From Stenotrophomonas sp. UBA2302 (GTDB lineage: Bacteria > Pseudomonadota > Gammaproteobacteria > Xanthomonadales > Xanthomonadaceae): a stretch of 64,000 nt of DNA. The notes under the pieces were generated by a model. It saw nothing but the letters and a program-made list of their open reading frames with translations, made no database searches and was not told the DNA's origin. Location of the stretch: assembly GCA_002345545.1 (NCBI GenBank), contig DDVW01000064.1, forward strand, positions 44,568 through 108,567, read 5' to 3'. The position numbers and the translations under genes are program-made. Of this stretch, positions 1-10,094 are shown one piece after another (position 1 is the first letter of the stretch; each line of letters begins with the position of its first letter).

Positions 1-749
1 CGACCGACCTGATCATCTTGGCCGCGCGTCCGGCCATGGGCAAGACCACCTTCGCGCTGAATATCGCCGAGTACGCGGCGATCAAGTCGAAGAAGGGCGT
101 GGCGGTGTTCTCGATGGAAATGTCGGCCTCGCAGCTGGCGATGCGTTTGATCTCCTCCAACGGCCGCATCAACGCCCAGCGCCTGCGTACCGGCCAGCTC
201 GAGGACGAGGACTGGAGCCGCGTCACCGGCGCCATCCGCATGTTGAAGGAAACCAAGATCTTCATCGACGACACCCCGGGCGTGTCGCCGGAGGTGTTGC
301 GCTCCAAGTGCCGCCGCCTCAAGCGCGAGCATGACCTGGGCCTGATCGTCATCGACTACCTGCAGCTGATGAGCGTGCCCGGCAACAGCGAGAACCGCGC
401 CACCGAAATCTCCGAGATCTCGCGTTCGCTCAAGGGCCTGGCCAAGGAGTTGAACGTGCCGGTGATCGCGCTGTCGCAGCTCAACCGCTCGCTGGAAACG
501 CGTACCGACAAGCGCCCGGTGATGGCCGACCTGCGCGAATCCGGCGCTATCGAGCAGGACGCGGACATGATCGTGTTCATCTACCGCGACGACTATTACA
601 ACAAGGAAAACTCGCCGGACAAGGGCCTGGCCGAGATCATCATCGGCAAGCACCGTGGTGGCCCGACCGGTTCGTGCAAGCTGAAGTTCTTCGGCGAATA
701 CACCCGTTTCGACAACCTGTCGCACGACTCGGTGGGAGCGTTCGAGTAA
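1..749 (+). CDS. dnaB: Replicative DNA helicase DnaB, C-terminal part (5' end outside window)
   Basis: The hexameric helicase unwinds DNA ahead of the replisome. Only the RecA-like ATPase domain is present: the open frame runs in from the left edge (first full codon at base 3), so the N-terminal primase-interacting domain lies outside. The Walker A motif (ARPAMGKTT) is in the first 15 residues. Downstream are the Walker B stretch (LIVIDYLQLM), the SQLNRSLETR segment and the DLRESGAIEQDAD motif, all typical of DnaB. The gene ends at a TAA at 747-749. Internal TTG and ATG codons are not real starts, because the Walker A region continues upstream of them. Very sure of the family. Confidence 0.97.
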   Translation, partial: TDLIILAARPAMGKTTFALNIAEYAAIKSKKGVAVFSMEMSASQLAMRLISSNGRINAQRLRTGQLEDEDWSRVTGAIRMLKETKIFIDDTPGVSPEVLRSKCRRLKREHDLGLIVIDYLQLMSVPGNSENRATEISEISRSLKGLAKELNVPVIALSQLNRSLETRTDKRPVMADLRESGAIEQDADMIVFIYRDDYYNKENSPDKGLAEIIIGKHRGGPTGSCKLKFFGEYTRFDNLSHDSVGAFE

Positions 750-916
750 CACCGGGCATCCGCGGCTTCCGCGCGGCGACATCACCACCGCCGGAAGAGT
801 CATTTATGAATGGATGCCGGTGCATGTGTAGGATCCGTCATGCCGGACTGGGTCCCGGCGTCTATGCTTTCCCGGCAACCCCACGCAGGCCGGTATGGCC
901 ATTCAAGGAGACCCAG

Positions 917-1612
917 ATGACAGCTTTCAACGTTGCCCGCAATTTTTCCATCGGCCTGGTGACGGCAGCCGTTCTCTCGGCCTGTGCCACCGGTGGCTCC
1001 TATGTGCAGAGTGATCCCTACGGCAATCCCACCCAGCAGCAGAACCGTACCGGCAAGGGTGCGTTGATCGGCAGCGCGATCGGTGTGGCTGCAGGTCTGC
1101 TCAGTGGTGACAGCGCCACCGAACGTCGCCAGCACGCGATGATCGGTGCCGGTATTGGCGCCCTCAGCGGCGCTGCGGTAGGCAACTACCAGGACCGCCA
1201 GGAGCGCGCGCTGCGCGAGCGCACCGCCAACACCGGTATCGACGTGCAGCGACAGGGCGACAACATCACCCTGAACCTGCCTGATGGCATCACCTTCGAC
1301 TTCAACAAGACCACGCTCAAGCCGCAGTTTTATGGTGCCCTCAATGGCGTGGCCTCGACCTTGGCCGAGTACAACCAGACCATGATCGAAGTGGTCGGCC
1401 ACACCGACAGCATCGGCACTGACGCGGTGAACAACCGCATCTCCAAGGAGCGTGCCGAGGCCGTGGCCGCCTACCTCAGTGCGCAGGGCGTGCAGCGTGA
1501 GCGTATTGAAACCCTGGGGGCCGGCAAGGCCTATCCCATCGCCGACAACAGCACCGACGCTGGTCGTGCACAGAACCGCCGTGTCGAGATCCGGGTGATT
1601 CCGCTGCGCTGA
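917..1612 (+). CDS. OmpA-family outer-membrane lipoprotein (YiaD-like)
   Basis: A 231-residue envelope protein. The ATG at 917 was chosen because AAGGAG lies 7 bases upstream and it yields a clean lipoprotein signal peptide ending in the lipobox LSAC, with the lipidated Cys at residue 23. A longer in-frame extension upstream has no signal peptide. Residues about 45-90 are a glycine-zipper region (GALIGSAIGVAAG, AMIGAGIGALSGAAVG). Residues about 115-230 are an OmpA C-terminal peptidoglycan-binding domain (EVVGHTDSIG, NNRISKERAEAV, QNRRVEIRV). It probably links the outer membrane to peptidoglycan. It stands alone between dnaB and ssrA. Confidence 0.9.
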   Translation: MTAFNVARNFSIGLVTAAVLSACATGGSYVQSDPYGNPTQQQNRTGKGALIGSAIGVAAGLLSGDSATERRQHAMIGAGIGALSGAAVGNYQDRQERALRERTANTGIDVQRQGDNITLNLPDGITFDFNKTTLKPQFYGALNGVASTLAEYNQTMIEVVGHTDSIGTDAVNNRISKERAEAVAAYLSAQGVQRERIETLGAGKAYPIADNSTDAGRAQNRRVEIRVIPLR

Positions 1613-1636
1613 GACAGATGATTCCGGCATGAACAG

Positions 1637-1662
1637 ACAAGGGTCGCGCAAGCGGCCCTTGT
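1637..1662 (+). terminator. Hairpin downstream of the OmpA-like gene
   Basis: An 11-bp stem (one G-U pair) closed by a GCAA tetraloop lies 25 bases after the stop codon. There is no U-run after it, so it may be a weak terminator or a 3'-stabilising hairpin. Confidence 0.45.
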
Positions 1663-1845
1663 CCGTTGCAGGGCGCAGGCGGGATAGAAGCGCGAAGATG
1701 AAAGGCTTTTTGTGGCGCTTAGGCCGGTACGTCATCAGTGGAGATGGATGGCGGTGACTGTTCAGCTGTTATGTCGTAGGATGCAACGGTCAAGCAGGCT
1801 TCCGGTCAGATTCCGGCCAGAAGCGGTTCAGCACTTGAAGAAACC

Positions 1846-2199
1846 GGGGGTGCATTGGTTTCGACGGGGGTTGTGAAGTCGCTTGGTGCATGCCGAGGGG
1901 GTAGCTTTCCTCGTAAATCCAGCTGCAAAACTCTAGTTGCCAACGACGACAACTACGCTCTCGCCGCTTAAGGCGTAAGCCCCGAACCCACTTGTGCCCG
2001 TGCTCGTGGATGTAGGGTCATTATCACGGAACCGGCTTTGACGGCTGCCTGTCAGTCATCGCTTAACCAAAACAGGCTGGTCCTGGGGTGCGCTTCGCAC
2101 ACCGTGCTGCCACAGGACGAGACCCAACGGTGAGCTAAGCATGTAGTACCGGGGATGGAGTGCCTTCGGACGGCGGTTCAATTCCGCCCACCTCCACCA
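1846..2199 (+). ncRNA. ssrA: Transfer-messenger RNA (tmRNA)
   Basis: tmRNA rescues stalled ribosomes and tags the incomplete protein for proteolysis. The 5' end GGGGGUG pairs over seven positions with CACCUCC just before the ACCA 3' end, giving the tRNA-like acceptor stem. A T-arm with GGTTCAATTCC is visible at 2174-2184. The reading frame starts at GCC 1939 and stops at TAA 1969-1971, encoding the tag ANDDNYALAA, whose ALAA end is the usual ClpXP/ClpAP degron. The length of 354 nt fits one-piece tmRNAs. CCA is encoded. A strong terminator follows. Confidence 0.96.
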
Positions 2200-2230
2200 A
2201 TTAGAAGTGCCGCAAGGTACTTGCAAGACG

Positions 2231-2258
2231 AAAAACCCTTGGGAAACCAGGGGTTTTT
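2231..2258 (+). terminator. Rho-independent terminator of ssrA
   Basis: A perfectly paired 12-bp stem with a GAAA tetraloop whose 3' arm ends in five T, followed by CTTTG. It lies 31 bases after the tmRNA CCA end. Confidence 0.92.
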
Positions 2259-2490
2259 CTTTGTTCGCACCCCCGGACTGCGGCGGTGTCCTTGCACCGA
2301 GGGCGACGGGGTTGCTCGAGGTGGGGTGCGGTGGCGGGAACGTTCATCCGGTCTTCCTCTGAATGCTGCGGGGCGGGGCGATCATGACCTTGGTCTGTGA
2401 AGCTGTCGCCCGGCCTCCGGGTGGCAACAGGTCTTCCTGCCAGCTGCCCGCATACAGGGGGTGGTCTTGTGCTGAAGGTGTTGTGCAGGA
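2259..2490 (+). other. Intergenic stretch between ssrA terminator and thrS promoter region
   Basis: No gene is supported here. Short open frames exist on both strands but lack ribosome-binding sites and recognisable protein features. Together with the leader region this makes a gap of about 470 bases before thrS. Confidence 0.5.
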
Positions 2491-2519
2491 TGCAGGAGGT
2501 GGCGGGTCTGCGCTAGAAT
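2491..2519 (+). promoter_or_regulatory. Possible sigma-70 promoter for the thrS operon
   Basis: A good -10 box TAGAAT lies at 2514-2519. Seventeen bases upstream there is only a weak -35 (TGCAGG, 2491-2496). If used, the leader RNA before thrS would be about 205 nt. Confidence 0.35.
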
Positions 2520-2554
2520 CGCGGCCAGTCAATGCAGAGCAGGTGGCCCGCGCC

Positions 2555-2650
2555 AAAGCGCCGGTCGAGTGTGTGACATGAGCACTACCATTGCCCAACG
2601 CTGATCTTCCGCCACAGCCCTGATCCAAGGCGCCTTTGTGGCGCTTTTTT
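2555..2650 (+). promoter_or_regulatory. thrS leader with terminator-like hairpin (possible attenuator)
   Basis: Bases 2627-2634 and 2640-2647 form an 8-bp stem with a 5-base loop, and the U-run continues to 2650, so this looks like an intrinsic terminator 83 bases upstream of thrS. The upstream segment 2555-2562 (AAAGCGCC) is perfectly complementary to the 3' arm (GGCGCTTT), offering an alternative pairing that would abolish the terminator. A tiny open frame with two adjacent Thr codons lies between. The architecture resembles an attenuator, but the mechanism is inferred. Confidence 0.4.
2578..2604 (+). CDS. Possible Thr-codon leader peptide (8 residues)
   Basis: ATG at 2578 starts MSTTIAQR and stops at TGA 2602-2604, 23 bases before a terminator-like hairpin and 128 bases before thrS. 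Two consecutive threonine codons (ACT ACC) in front of the threonyl-tRNA synthetase gene are suggestive. The ribosome-binding site is weak (only GAG, 8 bases upstream), so translation is uncertain. Confidence 0.25.
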   Translation: MSTTIAQR

Positions 2651-2732
2651 GTTGCCCCGAAATCCCCAGGGAAGCCGTCTGTGACGACGGTTTCCGGGCC
2701 CGCCCGGCGGGTCGAGACTCCAGGTGAACCTC

Positions 2733-4634
2733 ATGATCAACATCACGCTCCCCGACGGCAGCATCCGTCAGTTTGAAAATCCGGTCAGTGTCATGGACGT
2801 GGCCCAGTCCATCGGTGCCGGCCTGGCCAAGGCCACCATTGCCGGCGTCGTGGATGGCGTGCAGGTCGATGCCAGCGACGTGATCGATCACGATGCCTCG
2901 CTGCGCATCATTACTGCCAAGGACGAGGAGGGCGTGGAAATCATCCGTCACTCCTGCGCGCACCTGGTCGGCCACGCGGTCAAGCAGTTGTACCCGGAGG
3001 CCAAGATGGTGATCGGCCCGGTGATCGCCGAGGGCTTTTACTACGACATCTACAGCGAGCGCCCGTTCACGCCGGAAGACATGGTGGCGATCGAAAACCG
3101 CATGGCCGAGTTGATCGCGCAGGACTACGACGTGATCAAGAAGATGACGCCGCGTGCGGAGGTGGTAGAGATCTTCAAGGCGCGTGGCGAGGACTACAAG
3201 CTGCGCCTGATCGATGACATGTCCGAGGACGTCACCGCGATGGGTATGTACCACCATCAGGAATACGTGGACATGTGCCGCGGCCCGCACGTGCCGAATA
3301 CGCGCTTTCTGAAGTCCTTCAAGCTGATGCGCATCTCCGGTGCGTATTGGCGCGGTGATGCCAAGAACGAGCAGCTGCAGCGCATCTATGGCACCGCTTG
3401 GGCCGACAAGAAGCAGCTTGAGGCTTACATCAAGCGCATCGAGGAGGCCGAGATGCGCGACCACCGCCGTATCGGCAAGCAGCAGGATCTGTTCCACCTG
3501 CAGGAAGAGGCGCCGGGCCTGGTGTTCTGGCATCCGAAGGGCTGGTCGATCTGGCAGGTGGTCGAGCAGTACATGCGCAAGATCTACCGTGACAGCGGAT
3601 ACGGTGAGGTGCGCTGCCCGCAGATCCTGGACGTGAGCCTGTGGAAGAAGTCCGGCCACTGGGACAACTACCAGGACAACATGTTCTTCACCGAGTCGGA
3701 GAAGCGGACCTACGCGGTCAAGCCGATGAACTGTCCGGGCCATGTGCAGCTGTTCAACCAGGGGTTGCACAGCTACCGCGACCTGCCGATCCGCTACGGC
3801 GAATTCGGCTCCTGCCACCGCAACGAGCCGTCCGGCGCGCTGCACGGCATCCTGCGCGTGCGCGGCTTCACCCAGGACGACGGCCATATCTTCTGTACCG
3901 AGGAGCAGGTCGAGGCCGAGGTGACGGCGTTCCACCAGCAGGCGCTGGCGGTGTACAAGGCCTTCGGCTTCGAGGACATCCAGATCAAGATCGCGCTGCG
4001 GCCGGAATCCCGTCTGGGCGATGACGCCACTTGGGACAAGGCCGAGGGCGCGCTGCGCACGGCGCTGTCGCATTGCGGCGTGGAGTGGCAGGAGCTGCCG
4101 GGCGAGGGCGCGTTCTACGGCCCGAAGATCGAGTACCACCTGAAGGACGCCATCGGCCGTACCTGGCAGCTGGGTACGATGCAGGTCGACTTCATGATGC
4201 CGGGCCGTCTGGGCGCCGAATATGTGGATGAGAACAGCCAGAAAAAGCATCCGGTCATGCTGCACCGGGCCATTGTCGGCTCGATGGAGCGCTTCATCGG
4301 CATCCTGATCGAACACTATGCCGGCTCGTTCCCGGCCTGGTTGGCGCCGGTGCAGGTGGTGGTGGCCAATATCACCGATGCGCAGGCGGAGTACGTCCGG
4401 CAGGTCCGTAAAACCCTTGCAGATCAAGGCTTCCGGGTGGACGCCGATTTGCGCAATGAAAAGATCGGCTATAAGATTCGCGAGCATACGTTGCAGCGAG
4501 TGCCGTATCTGCTGGTCGTGGGTGACCGCGAGAAGGAGAATGGGGCCGTGGCTGTGCGCACACGGTCCGGTGAGGATCTCGGGTCGATGTCGATCCAGGC
4601 CTTCATCGAACGGCTGCACGCTGAATTGATGTAA
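2733..4634 (+). CDS. thrS: Threonine--tRNA ligase
   Basis: A class II synthetase that charges tRNA-Thr in the cytoplasm. The 633 residues show an N-terminal TGS domain (about 1-62, [10 protein letters not shown]), the editing domain with HSCAHLVGH at about 73-81, the catalytic core ([67 protein letters not shown]) and the C-terminal anticodon-binding domain. The ATG at 2733 is preferred over the GTG at 2724, because AGGTGA at 2722-2727 serves as the Shine-Dalgarno sequence and MINITLPDG matches the usual N-terminus. First gene of the thrS-infC-rpmI-rplT-pheST-ihfA-merR operon. Confidence 0.97.
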   Translation: MINITLPDGSIRQFENPVSVMDVAQSIGAGLAKATIAGVVDGVQVDASDVIDHDASLRIITAKDEEGVEIIRHSCAHLVGHAVKQLYPEAKMVIGPVIAEGFYYDIYSERPFTPEDMVAIENRMAELIAQDYDVIKKMTPRAEVVEIFKARGEDYKLRLIDDMSEDVTAMGMYHHQEYVDMCRGPHVPNTRFLKSFKLMRISGAYWRGDAKNEQLQRIYGTAWADKKQLEAYIKRIEEAEMRDHRRIGKQQDLFHLQEEAPGLVFWHPKGWSIWQVVEQYMRKIYRDSGYGEVRCPQILDVSLWKKSGHWDNYQDNMFFTESEKRTYAVKPMNCPGHVQLFNQGLHSYRDLPIRYGEFGSCHRNEPSGALHGILRVRGFTQDDGHIFCTEEQVEAEVTAFHQQALAVYKAFGFEDIQIKIALRPESRLGDDATWDKAEGALRTALSHCGVEWQELPGEGAFYGPKIEYHLKDAIGRTWQLGTMQVDFMMPGRLGAEYVDENSQKKHPVMLHRAIVGSMERFIGILIEHYAGSFPAWLAPVQVVVANITDAQAEYVRQVRKTLADQGFRVDADLRNEKIGYKIREHTLQRVPYLLVVGDREKENGAVAVRTRSGEDLGSMSIQAFIERLHAELM

Positions 4635-4642
4635 GCAAAGTC

Positions 4643-4676
4643 CCGGCCCAGGTGGAAGGCTCCACCGGGCCGGTTT
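4643..4676 (+). terminator. Strong hairpin between thrS and infC
   Basis: Two stacked stems (CCGGCCC/GGGCCGG and GGTGGA/TCCACC, separated by one bulged A) enclose an AGGC loop, with only three T after the stem. It lies inside the operon, so it more likely modulates read-through or RNA processing upstream of infC than stops all transcription. Confidence 0.45.
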
Positions 4677-4698
4677 CAATCCATTCGGAGATTGCAAT

Positions 4699-5223
4699 AT
4701 CAGTACCCCTGACAACAAACAGAACCGTCGTAACCATGAAATCCGTGTGCCGCGCGTCCGCGTGATCGGCAGCGATGGAGAAATGGTTGGCGTGTTGACG
4801 CGCGACGAAGCGCTGTCGATGGCCGAGGATGAAGGTCTGGATCTGGTCGAAATCCAGCCGCAGGCCGATCCGCCTGTGTGCAAGATCATGGACTTCGGCA
4901 AGTTCAAGTTCGAGATGCAGAAGAAGGCCAACGAGGCCAAGAAGAAGACCAAGCAGGTCGAGATCAAGGAAGTGAAGTTCCGTCCGGTCACGGACGAGGG
5001 CGACTACCAGATCAAGCTGCGCAACATGCGCCGCTTCCTGGAAGAGGGTGACAAGATCAAGGTCAACATCCGCTTCCGTGGTCGTGAAATGAGCCATCAG
5101 GAACTGGGTCGCGAAATGGCCAGCCGGATCGAGACCGATCTGGGTGAGGACATCGTGATCGAGTCCCGTCCGCGCCTGGAAGGCCGGCAGATGGTCATGA
5201 TGATCGCGCCCAAGAAGAAGTAA
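4699..5223 (+). CDS. infC: Translation initiation factor IF-3 (AUC start codon)
   Basis: IF-3 binds the 30S subunit and rejects initiation at non-canonical start codons. No ATG, GTG or TTG gives a full-length protein: the first GTG (4747) would remove the first 16 residues. Reading from ATC at 4699, 8 bases after GGAG, gives [20 protein letters not shown] after the initiator, the expected IF-3 N-terminus, for 174 residues in total. The two domains are joined by a Lys-rich linker (about residues 80-95), and the C-domain has [13 protein letters not shown] and [13 protein letters not shown] rare start of this kind is the known basis of IF-3 autoregulation in Escherichia coli (AUU there). Start inferred from sequence. 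Confidence 0.95.
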   Translation: MSTPDNKQNRRNHEIRVPRVRVIGSDGEMVGVLTRDEALSMAEDEGLDLVEIQPQADPPVCKIMDFGKFKFEMQKKANEAKKKTKQVEIKEVKFRPVTDEGDYQIKLRNMRRFLEEGDKIKVNIRFRGREMSHQELGREMASRIETDLGEDIVIESRPRLEGRQMVMMIAPKKK

Positions 5224-5326
5224 TTGGCCGGGCCGGCGTGCGATCGCCGGTCGGCTCGGTGGGGGTGCGGGGATTCGACCCTCCCGGATTGCGTCCGTTT
5301 CGTGTTGCGTTTCCTGCTGCTTTCGA

Positions 5327-5355
5327 TTGCAAGCGGCTGGATCCGTGGGCATAAT
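5327..5355 (+). promoter_or_regulatory. Candidate sigma-70 promoter upstream of rpmI
   Basis: TTGCAA (5327-5332), a 17-base spacer and CATAAT (5350-5355) lie in the 284-base infC-rpmI gap. This would give an internal promoter for rpmI-rplT with a leader of about 145 nt. Prediction from box similarity only. Confidence 0.45.
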
Positions 5356-5507
5356 GGGCGGCCCGGTTCGCCGGGATTGTTGTTTGCAGCATCCAGGACC
5401 TGCCTGCCTCCAGTGGGAGTGCGGGCTTTAGACAGACAAGGGCAAGGACGGAAAGTGTGGCGCAGCCACCGCCCAGTCAGTGAAAAGAGACCATCAAGGA
5501 CATAGCA

Positions 5508-5705
5508 ATGCCCAAGATCAAGACCAACCGGGCAGCGGCCAAGCGTTTCCGCAAGACCGCCTCCGGCAAGTACAAGTGCGGCCACGCCAACCGTAGCCAC
5601 ATCCTCACGAAGAAAGCGACCAAGCGTAAGCGTAATCTGCGCCAGACGAATCACGTCCGTGCAGAAGACGCAGGCCGTCTTGATCGTATGCTTCCCTACC
5701 TCTGA
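5508..5705 (+). CDS. rpmI: 50S ribosomal protein L35
   Basis: A 65-residue, very basic protein that matches L35 throughout ([21 protein letters not shown] at the start; [17 protein letters not shown] in the middle). It is a structural protein of the large subunit. AAGGA lies 9 bases before the ATG. It is followed after 10 bases by rplT, the usual L35-L20 pair. The long upstream gap may hold regulatory RNA, since L20 represses rpmI-rplT in other bacteria; no specific structure was confirmed here. Confidence 0.97.
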
Positions 5706-5715
5706 GGACTGAACC

Positions 5716-6075
5716 ATGGCACGAGTAAAGCGTGGTGTGCAGGCGCGTCGCCGCCACAAGAAAGTATTGGATCTGGCCAAGGGCTATTACAACGCCCGTC
5801 GCAAGGTCTTCCGCGTTGCCAAGCAGGCGGTCATCAAGGCACAGCAGTACGCCTACATTGGCCGTAAGCAGAAGAAGCGCAATTTCCGTTCGCTGTGGAT
5901 CACCCGCATCAATGCGGCTGCCCGCATCAACGGCCTGAGCTACAGCCGTTTCATGAACGGCCTGCTGAAGGCTGGCATCACCCTGGACCGCAAGGTGCTG
6001 GCTGATATCGCCGTGCACGATGCAGCCGGTTTTGCCGCTCTGGCAGAAAAGGCCAAGGGCGCACTGGCGGCATAA
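5716..6075 (+). CDS. rplT: 50S ribosomal protein L20
   Basis: A 119-residue protein with the L20 signature across its length ([57 protein letters not shown] core, [13 protein letters not shown]). It is needed early in 50S assembly and, by analogy, can repress its own operon. It starts 10 bases after rpmI. A terminator-like hairpin lies between it and pheS. Confidence 0.97.
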   Translation: MARVKRGVQARRRHKKVLDLAKGYYNARRKVFRVAKQAVIKAQQYAYIGRKQKKRNFRSLWITRINAAARINGLSYSRFMNGLLKAGITLDRKVLADIAVHDAAGFAALAEKAKGALAA

Positions 6076-6131
6076 GTTCTTCTCTGCGGCGGCTGTCGCG
6101 TTCACGCGCAGCGGCTGTAGTGAGACAATGC

Positions 6132-6167
6132 ATGGGGAAGGGCGCAAGTCCTTCCCCATTCTTTTTT
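6132..6167 (+). terminator. Rho-independent terminator/attenuator between rplT and pheS
   Basis: A 10-bp perfect stem, extended to 12 bp by G-U and C-G pairs, closes on a GCAA tetraloop (6144-6147). It is followed by TCTTTTTT. It sits 107 bases before the pheS start, so pheST must be expressed by read-through or from a promoter further down. No Phe-rich leader peptide like pheM was found upstream. Confidence 0.85.
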
Positions 6168-6174
6168 GTGCTGA

Positions 6175-7269
<1,095 letters not shown>

Positions 7270-7391
7270 GCGGACACGGTAGGCCCGGGATGCCCCCGGA
7301 TGCTTTTGAACGTTGATCTGCCCCGGGCGCCAAGCGCTGGGTGGTATCCAAAGGAACCAACGGGAGGCTTGCCTCCCATCAGGGTAAACAC

Positions 7392-9773
7392 ATGAAATTC
7401 TCTGAAAGCTGGCTGCGCAGCCACGTACCGACCACCGCATCGCGCGAGGAACTCAGCGCCGTGCTGACTGCCATCGGTCTGGAAGTCGAGGAAGTCACCG
7501 CGCTGGGCGCGGGCCTGGACAGCGTGGTGGTGGCGCGCATCGTCGAAGCTGCCCGCCATCCGGAAGCCGACCGCCTGCAGATCTGCAAGGTCGACGCCGG
7601 CCAGGCCGAGCTGCTGCAGATCGTCTGCGGCGCACCGAACGCGCGCCCGGGACTGGTCGCGCCGCTGGCGCTGGTCGGCGCACAGATCGGTGAGCTGAAG
7701 ATCAAGCCAGCCAAGCTGCGCGGCGTGGAATCCAACGGCATGCTGTGCTCGGCCAAGGAGCTGGGCCTGGACAACGACGCCTCCGGCCTGCTGGAACTGC
7801 CGGACGACGCGCCGGTCGGTACCGCGCTGATCGACTACCTCGGCCTGCCGGATGCCAGCATCGAAATCAAGCTGACCCCGAACCGTGCCGACTGCTTCAG
7901 CGTGCGTGGCATCGCCTTTGATGTGGCGGCCGCTACCCGCAGTGAAGTGAAGCCGTTTGCGGCCGACCCCGTGCCCGCGGTCGGTACGCGCGAACTCGCC
8001 ATCCAGCTGGACGCAGGCGCTGAAGCACCGCGTTACCTTGGGCGTGTGATCGAAGGCGTCAACGCCGCCGCCCGCACCCCGCTGTGGATGGCCGAACGCC
8101 TGCGCCGCAGCGGCGTGCGTCCGGTGTCGCTGCTGGTGGATATCACCCAGTACGTGATGCTGGAACTCGGCCAGCCGATGCACGCCTACGACCTGGATAC
8201 GCTGAAGGGGCAAATCGCGGTGCGCCGTTCGCGCGACGGTGAAACCCTCAAGCTGCTGGACGGCCGGGACGCTACGCTGGGCGACAGTTTCCTCGTGGTG
8301 ACAGATGCCGACCGTCCGGTCGGCCTGGCCGGCCTGATGGGCGGCTTCGATACCCGCGTCACCGATGCCACCACCCGGGTGTTCCTGGAGGCTGCGCACT
8401 TCGCCCCGGCGGCGATCATGGGCCGTGGCCGCAAGCTGGGCCTGCACACGGATGCCGGTCACCGCTTCGAGCGCGGTGTGGACCCGCAGCTGCCGCGCAT
8501 CGCCATCGAGTACGCCACCCGGCTGGTGCTGGACCTGGCCGGTGGTACGCCGGCGCCGGTCACCGAAGCGGTGCGTGAGGCCGACCTGCCGGTGGCGGCC
8601 GCCATCCACCTGCGCCGCGCGCGGATCCTGCGCGTGCTGGGCATCCAGATCGAAGACGCTGAGGTTGAGCGCATCCTGCGCGCCCTCGGCATGCAGGTCG
8701 AGGCCGTCGCTGACGGCTGGACCGTCACCGGCCCGAGCAGCCGTTTCGATATCGCCATCGAAGAGGATCTGATCGAGGAACTGGCCCGCATCCACGGTTA
8801 CGAGCGGATCCCGACGACCCTGCCGGGCGGTGCTGCGCGTATCGCCATGTCCAGCGAAACCCGGCTTGATGACCTGAGCGTTCGCCGCCAGCTGGTGGCG
8901 CGCGGGATGCTGGAAACGATCAACTTCGCCTTTGTCGATGCCGGGTTGCTGAAACAGTGGCATCAGAAGGAAGGGCTGGTCGCGCTGGCCAATCCGCTGT
9001 CGGCCGAACTGGCGGTGATGCGCCCGCTGCTGCTGCCGGGACTGGCGGCCACGCTGGGGCGCAATGTGGCCCGTCAAGCCGGGCGCGTCCGCCTGTTCGA
9101 GATCGGCCGGGTGTTCCAGTTGCAGGCCGGTGATGGCCAGCCGGCACCGAAGGAGACGGTGCGTGTCGCTGCCGTTGTTTGTGGCGACGCAGGCCCGCTG
9201 CAGTGGGACGAAAAAGCGCGGAAGGTCGATTTCCACGACCTGAAGGGTGACCTGGAGTCGTTGGCGGCTGCCGCCGGTGCTGCGCTGGAATTCCGTGCCT
9301 CGCAGCGTCCGTACGCCCACCCGGCGCGTTCGGCCGATATCTGGCGCGACGGCCAGTGCATCGGCTGGATCGGCCAGTTGCATCCGCGCCTGGCCAAGGC
9401 GATGGAGATCGATGTGGAAGTGATCGGCTTCGAGCTGGATCTGGCGCCGCTGGTGCAGCGCCGGTTGCCGCGTTCTGCCGATATCTCGCGCTTCCCAGCG
9501 GTGCGTCGTGACCTGGCCGTGGTCGTGGCTGAACCGGTCAGCTGGGCGGCCCTGTCGGGCACCCTCCATCACGCGGGCGGTGAGCTGCTGCGTGAGGTGG
9601 TGCTGTTCGACCGCTATGTGGGCAAGGGGGTCGAACCCGGCTTCAAGAGTCTGGCTATGGGGTTGATTTTGCAGGACAAGTCCCGCACTCTGACGGACCG
9701 TGACGTGGATGCGGTGGTCACTGGCGTTGTCGCAGCGATCGAGCGTGAACACGGCGCAAAGATTCGTAATTGA
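7392..9773 (+). CDS. pheT: Phenylalanine--tRNA ligase beta subunit
   Basis: 793 residues with the standard PheT order: N-terminal tRNA-binding (EMAP-like) domain at about 40-150 (VVVARIVEAARHPEADRLQICKVD-type segment), B3/4 editing domain, B5 domain, the catalytic-like core and the C-terminal ferredoxin-fold anticodon-binding domain (SRFPAVRRDLAVVV). The ATG at 7392 (MKFSESWLRSHV) matches the family N-terminus. The upstream GTG at 7341 would add 17 non-conserved residues. It partners with PheS and is followed closely by ihfA. Confidence 0.96.
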   Translation: MKFSESWLRSHVPTTASREELSAVLTAIGLEVEEVTALGAGLDSVVVARIVEAARHPEADRLQICKVDAGQAELLQIVCGAPNARPGLVAPLALVGAQIGELKIKPAKLRGVESNGMLCSAKELGLDNDASGLLELPDDAPVGTALIDYLGLPDASIEIKLTPNRADCFSVRGIAFDVAAATRSEVKPFAADPVPAVGTRELAIQLDAGAEAPRYLGRVIEGVNAAARTPLWMAERLRRSGVRPVSLLVDITQYVMLELGQPMHAYDLDTLKGQIAVRRSRDGETLKLLDGRDATLGDSFLVVTDADRPVGLAGLMGGFDTRVTDATTRVFLEAAHFAPAAIMGRGRKLGLHTDAGHRFERGVDPQLPRIAIEYATRLVLDLAGGTPAPVTEAVREADLPVAAAIHLRRARILRVLGIQIEDAEVERILRALGMQVEAVADGWTVTGPSSRFDIAIEEDLIEELARIHGYERIPTTLPGGAARIAMSSETRLDDLSVRRQLVARGMLETINFAFVDAGLLKQWHQKEGLVALANPLSAELAVMRPLLLPGLAATLGRNVARQAGRVRLFEIGRVFQLQAGDGQPAPKETVRVAAVVCGDAGPLQWDEKARKVDFHDLKGDLESLAAAAGAALEFRASQRPYAHPARSADIWRDGQCIGWIGQLHPRLAKAMEIDVEVIGFELDLAPLVQRRLPRSADISRFPAVRRDLAVVVAEPVSWAALSGTLHHAGGELLREVVLFDRYVGKGVEPGFKSLAMGLILQDKSRTLTDRDVDAVVTGVVAAIEREHGAKIRN

Positions 9774-9794
9774 GGTGGGAGGCAGGGGGCAGGC

Positions 9795-10094
9795 ATGGCA
9801 TTGACCAAGGCGGAGATGGCTGACCGCTTGTTCGACGAGGTAGGTCTGAACAAGCGTGAGGCCAAGGAATTTGTCGACGCGTTTTTCGATGTGCTGCGTG
9901 ATGCATTGGAACAGGGACGTCAGGTGAAGCTGTCCGGCTTCGGCAATTTCGACCTGCGGCGCAAGAACCAGCGCCCGGGGCGCAACCCCAAGACCGGTGA
10001 GGAAATACCGATTTCCGCCCGTACGGTAGTCACCTTCCGGCCGGGCCAGAAGCTCAAGGAGAGGGTGGAGACTTATGCTGGATCCGGGCAGTAA
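9795..10094 (+). CDS. ihfA: Integration host factor subunit alpha
   Basis: A 99-residue HU/IHF-family DNA-bending protein. The start [26 protein letters not shown] and the beta-arm segment ([18 protein letters not shown], about 56-73) identify the alpha subunit. The pheT-ihfA order is conserved in gammaproteobacteria. GGAGGCAGG upstream provides the ribosome-binding site. Its last 20 bases overlap the start of the next gene, which implies translational coupling. Confidence 0.96.
   Translation: MALTKAEMADRLFDEVGLNKREAKEFVDAFFDVLRDALEQGRQVKLSGFGNFDLRRKNQRPGRNPKTGEEIPISARTVVTFRPGQKLKERVETYAGSGQ

Noticed and set aside
2529..4991. An 820-residue open frame on the minus strand opposite thrS and infC.
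   Set aside because: The plus strand carries unmistakable ThrRS motifs. Long antisense frames are expected from GC-rich third positions. The translation has His/Leu/Arg-rich composition and no family signature.
6093..6170. A pheM-like leader peptide before pheS.
   Set aside because: The only small frame there (ATG 6129) overlaps the terminator stem itself and is not Phe-rich.
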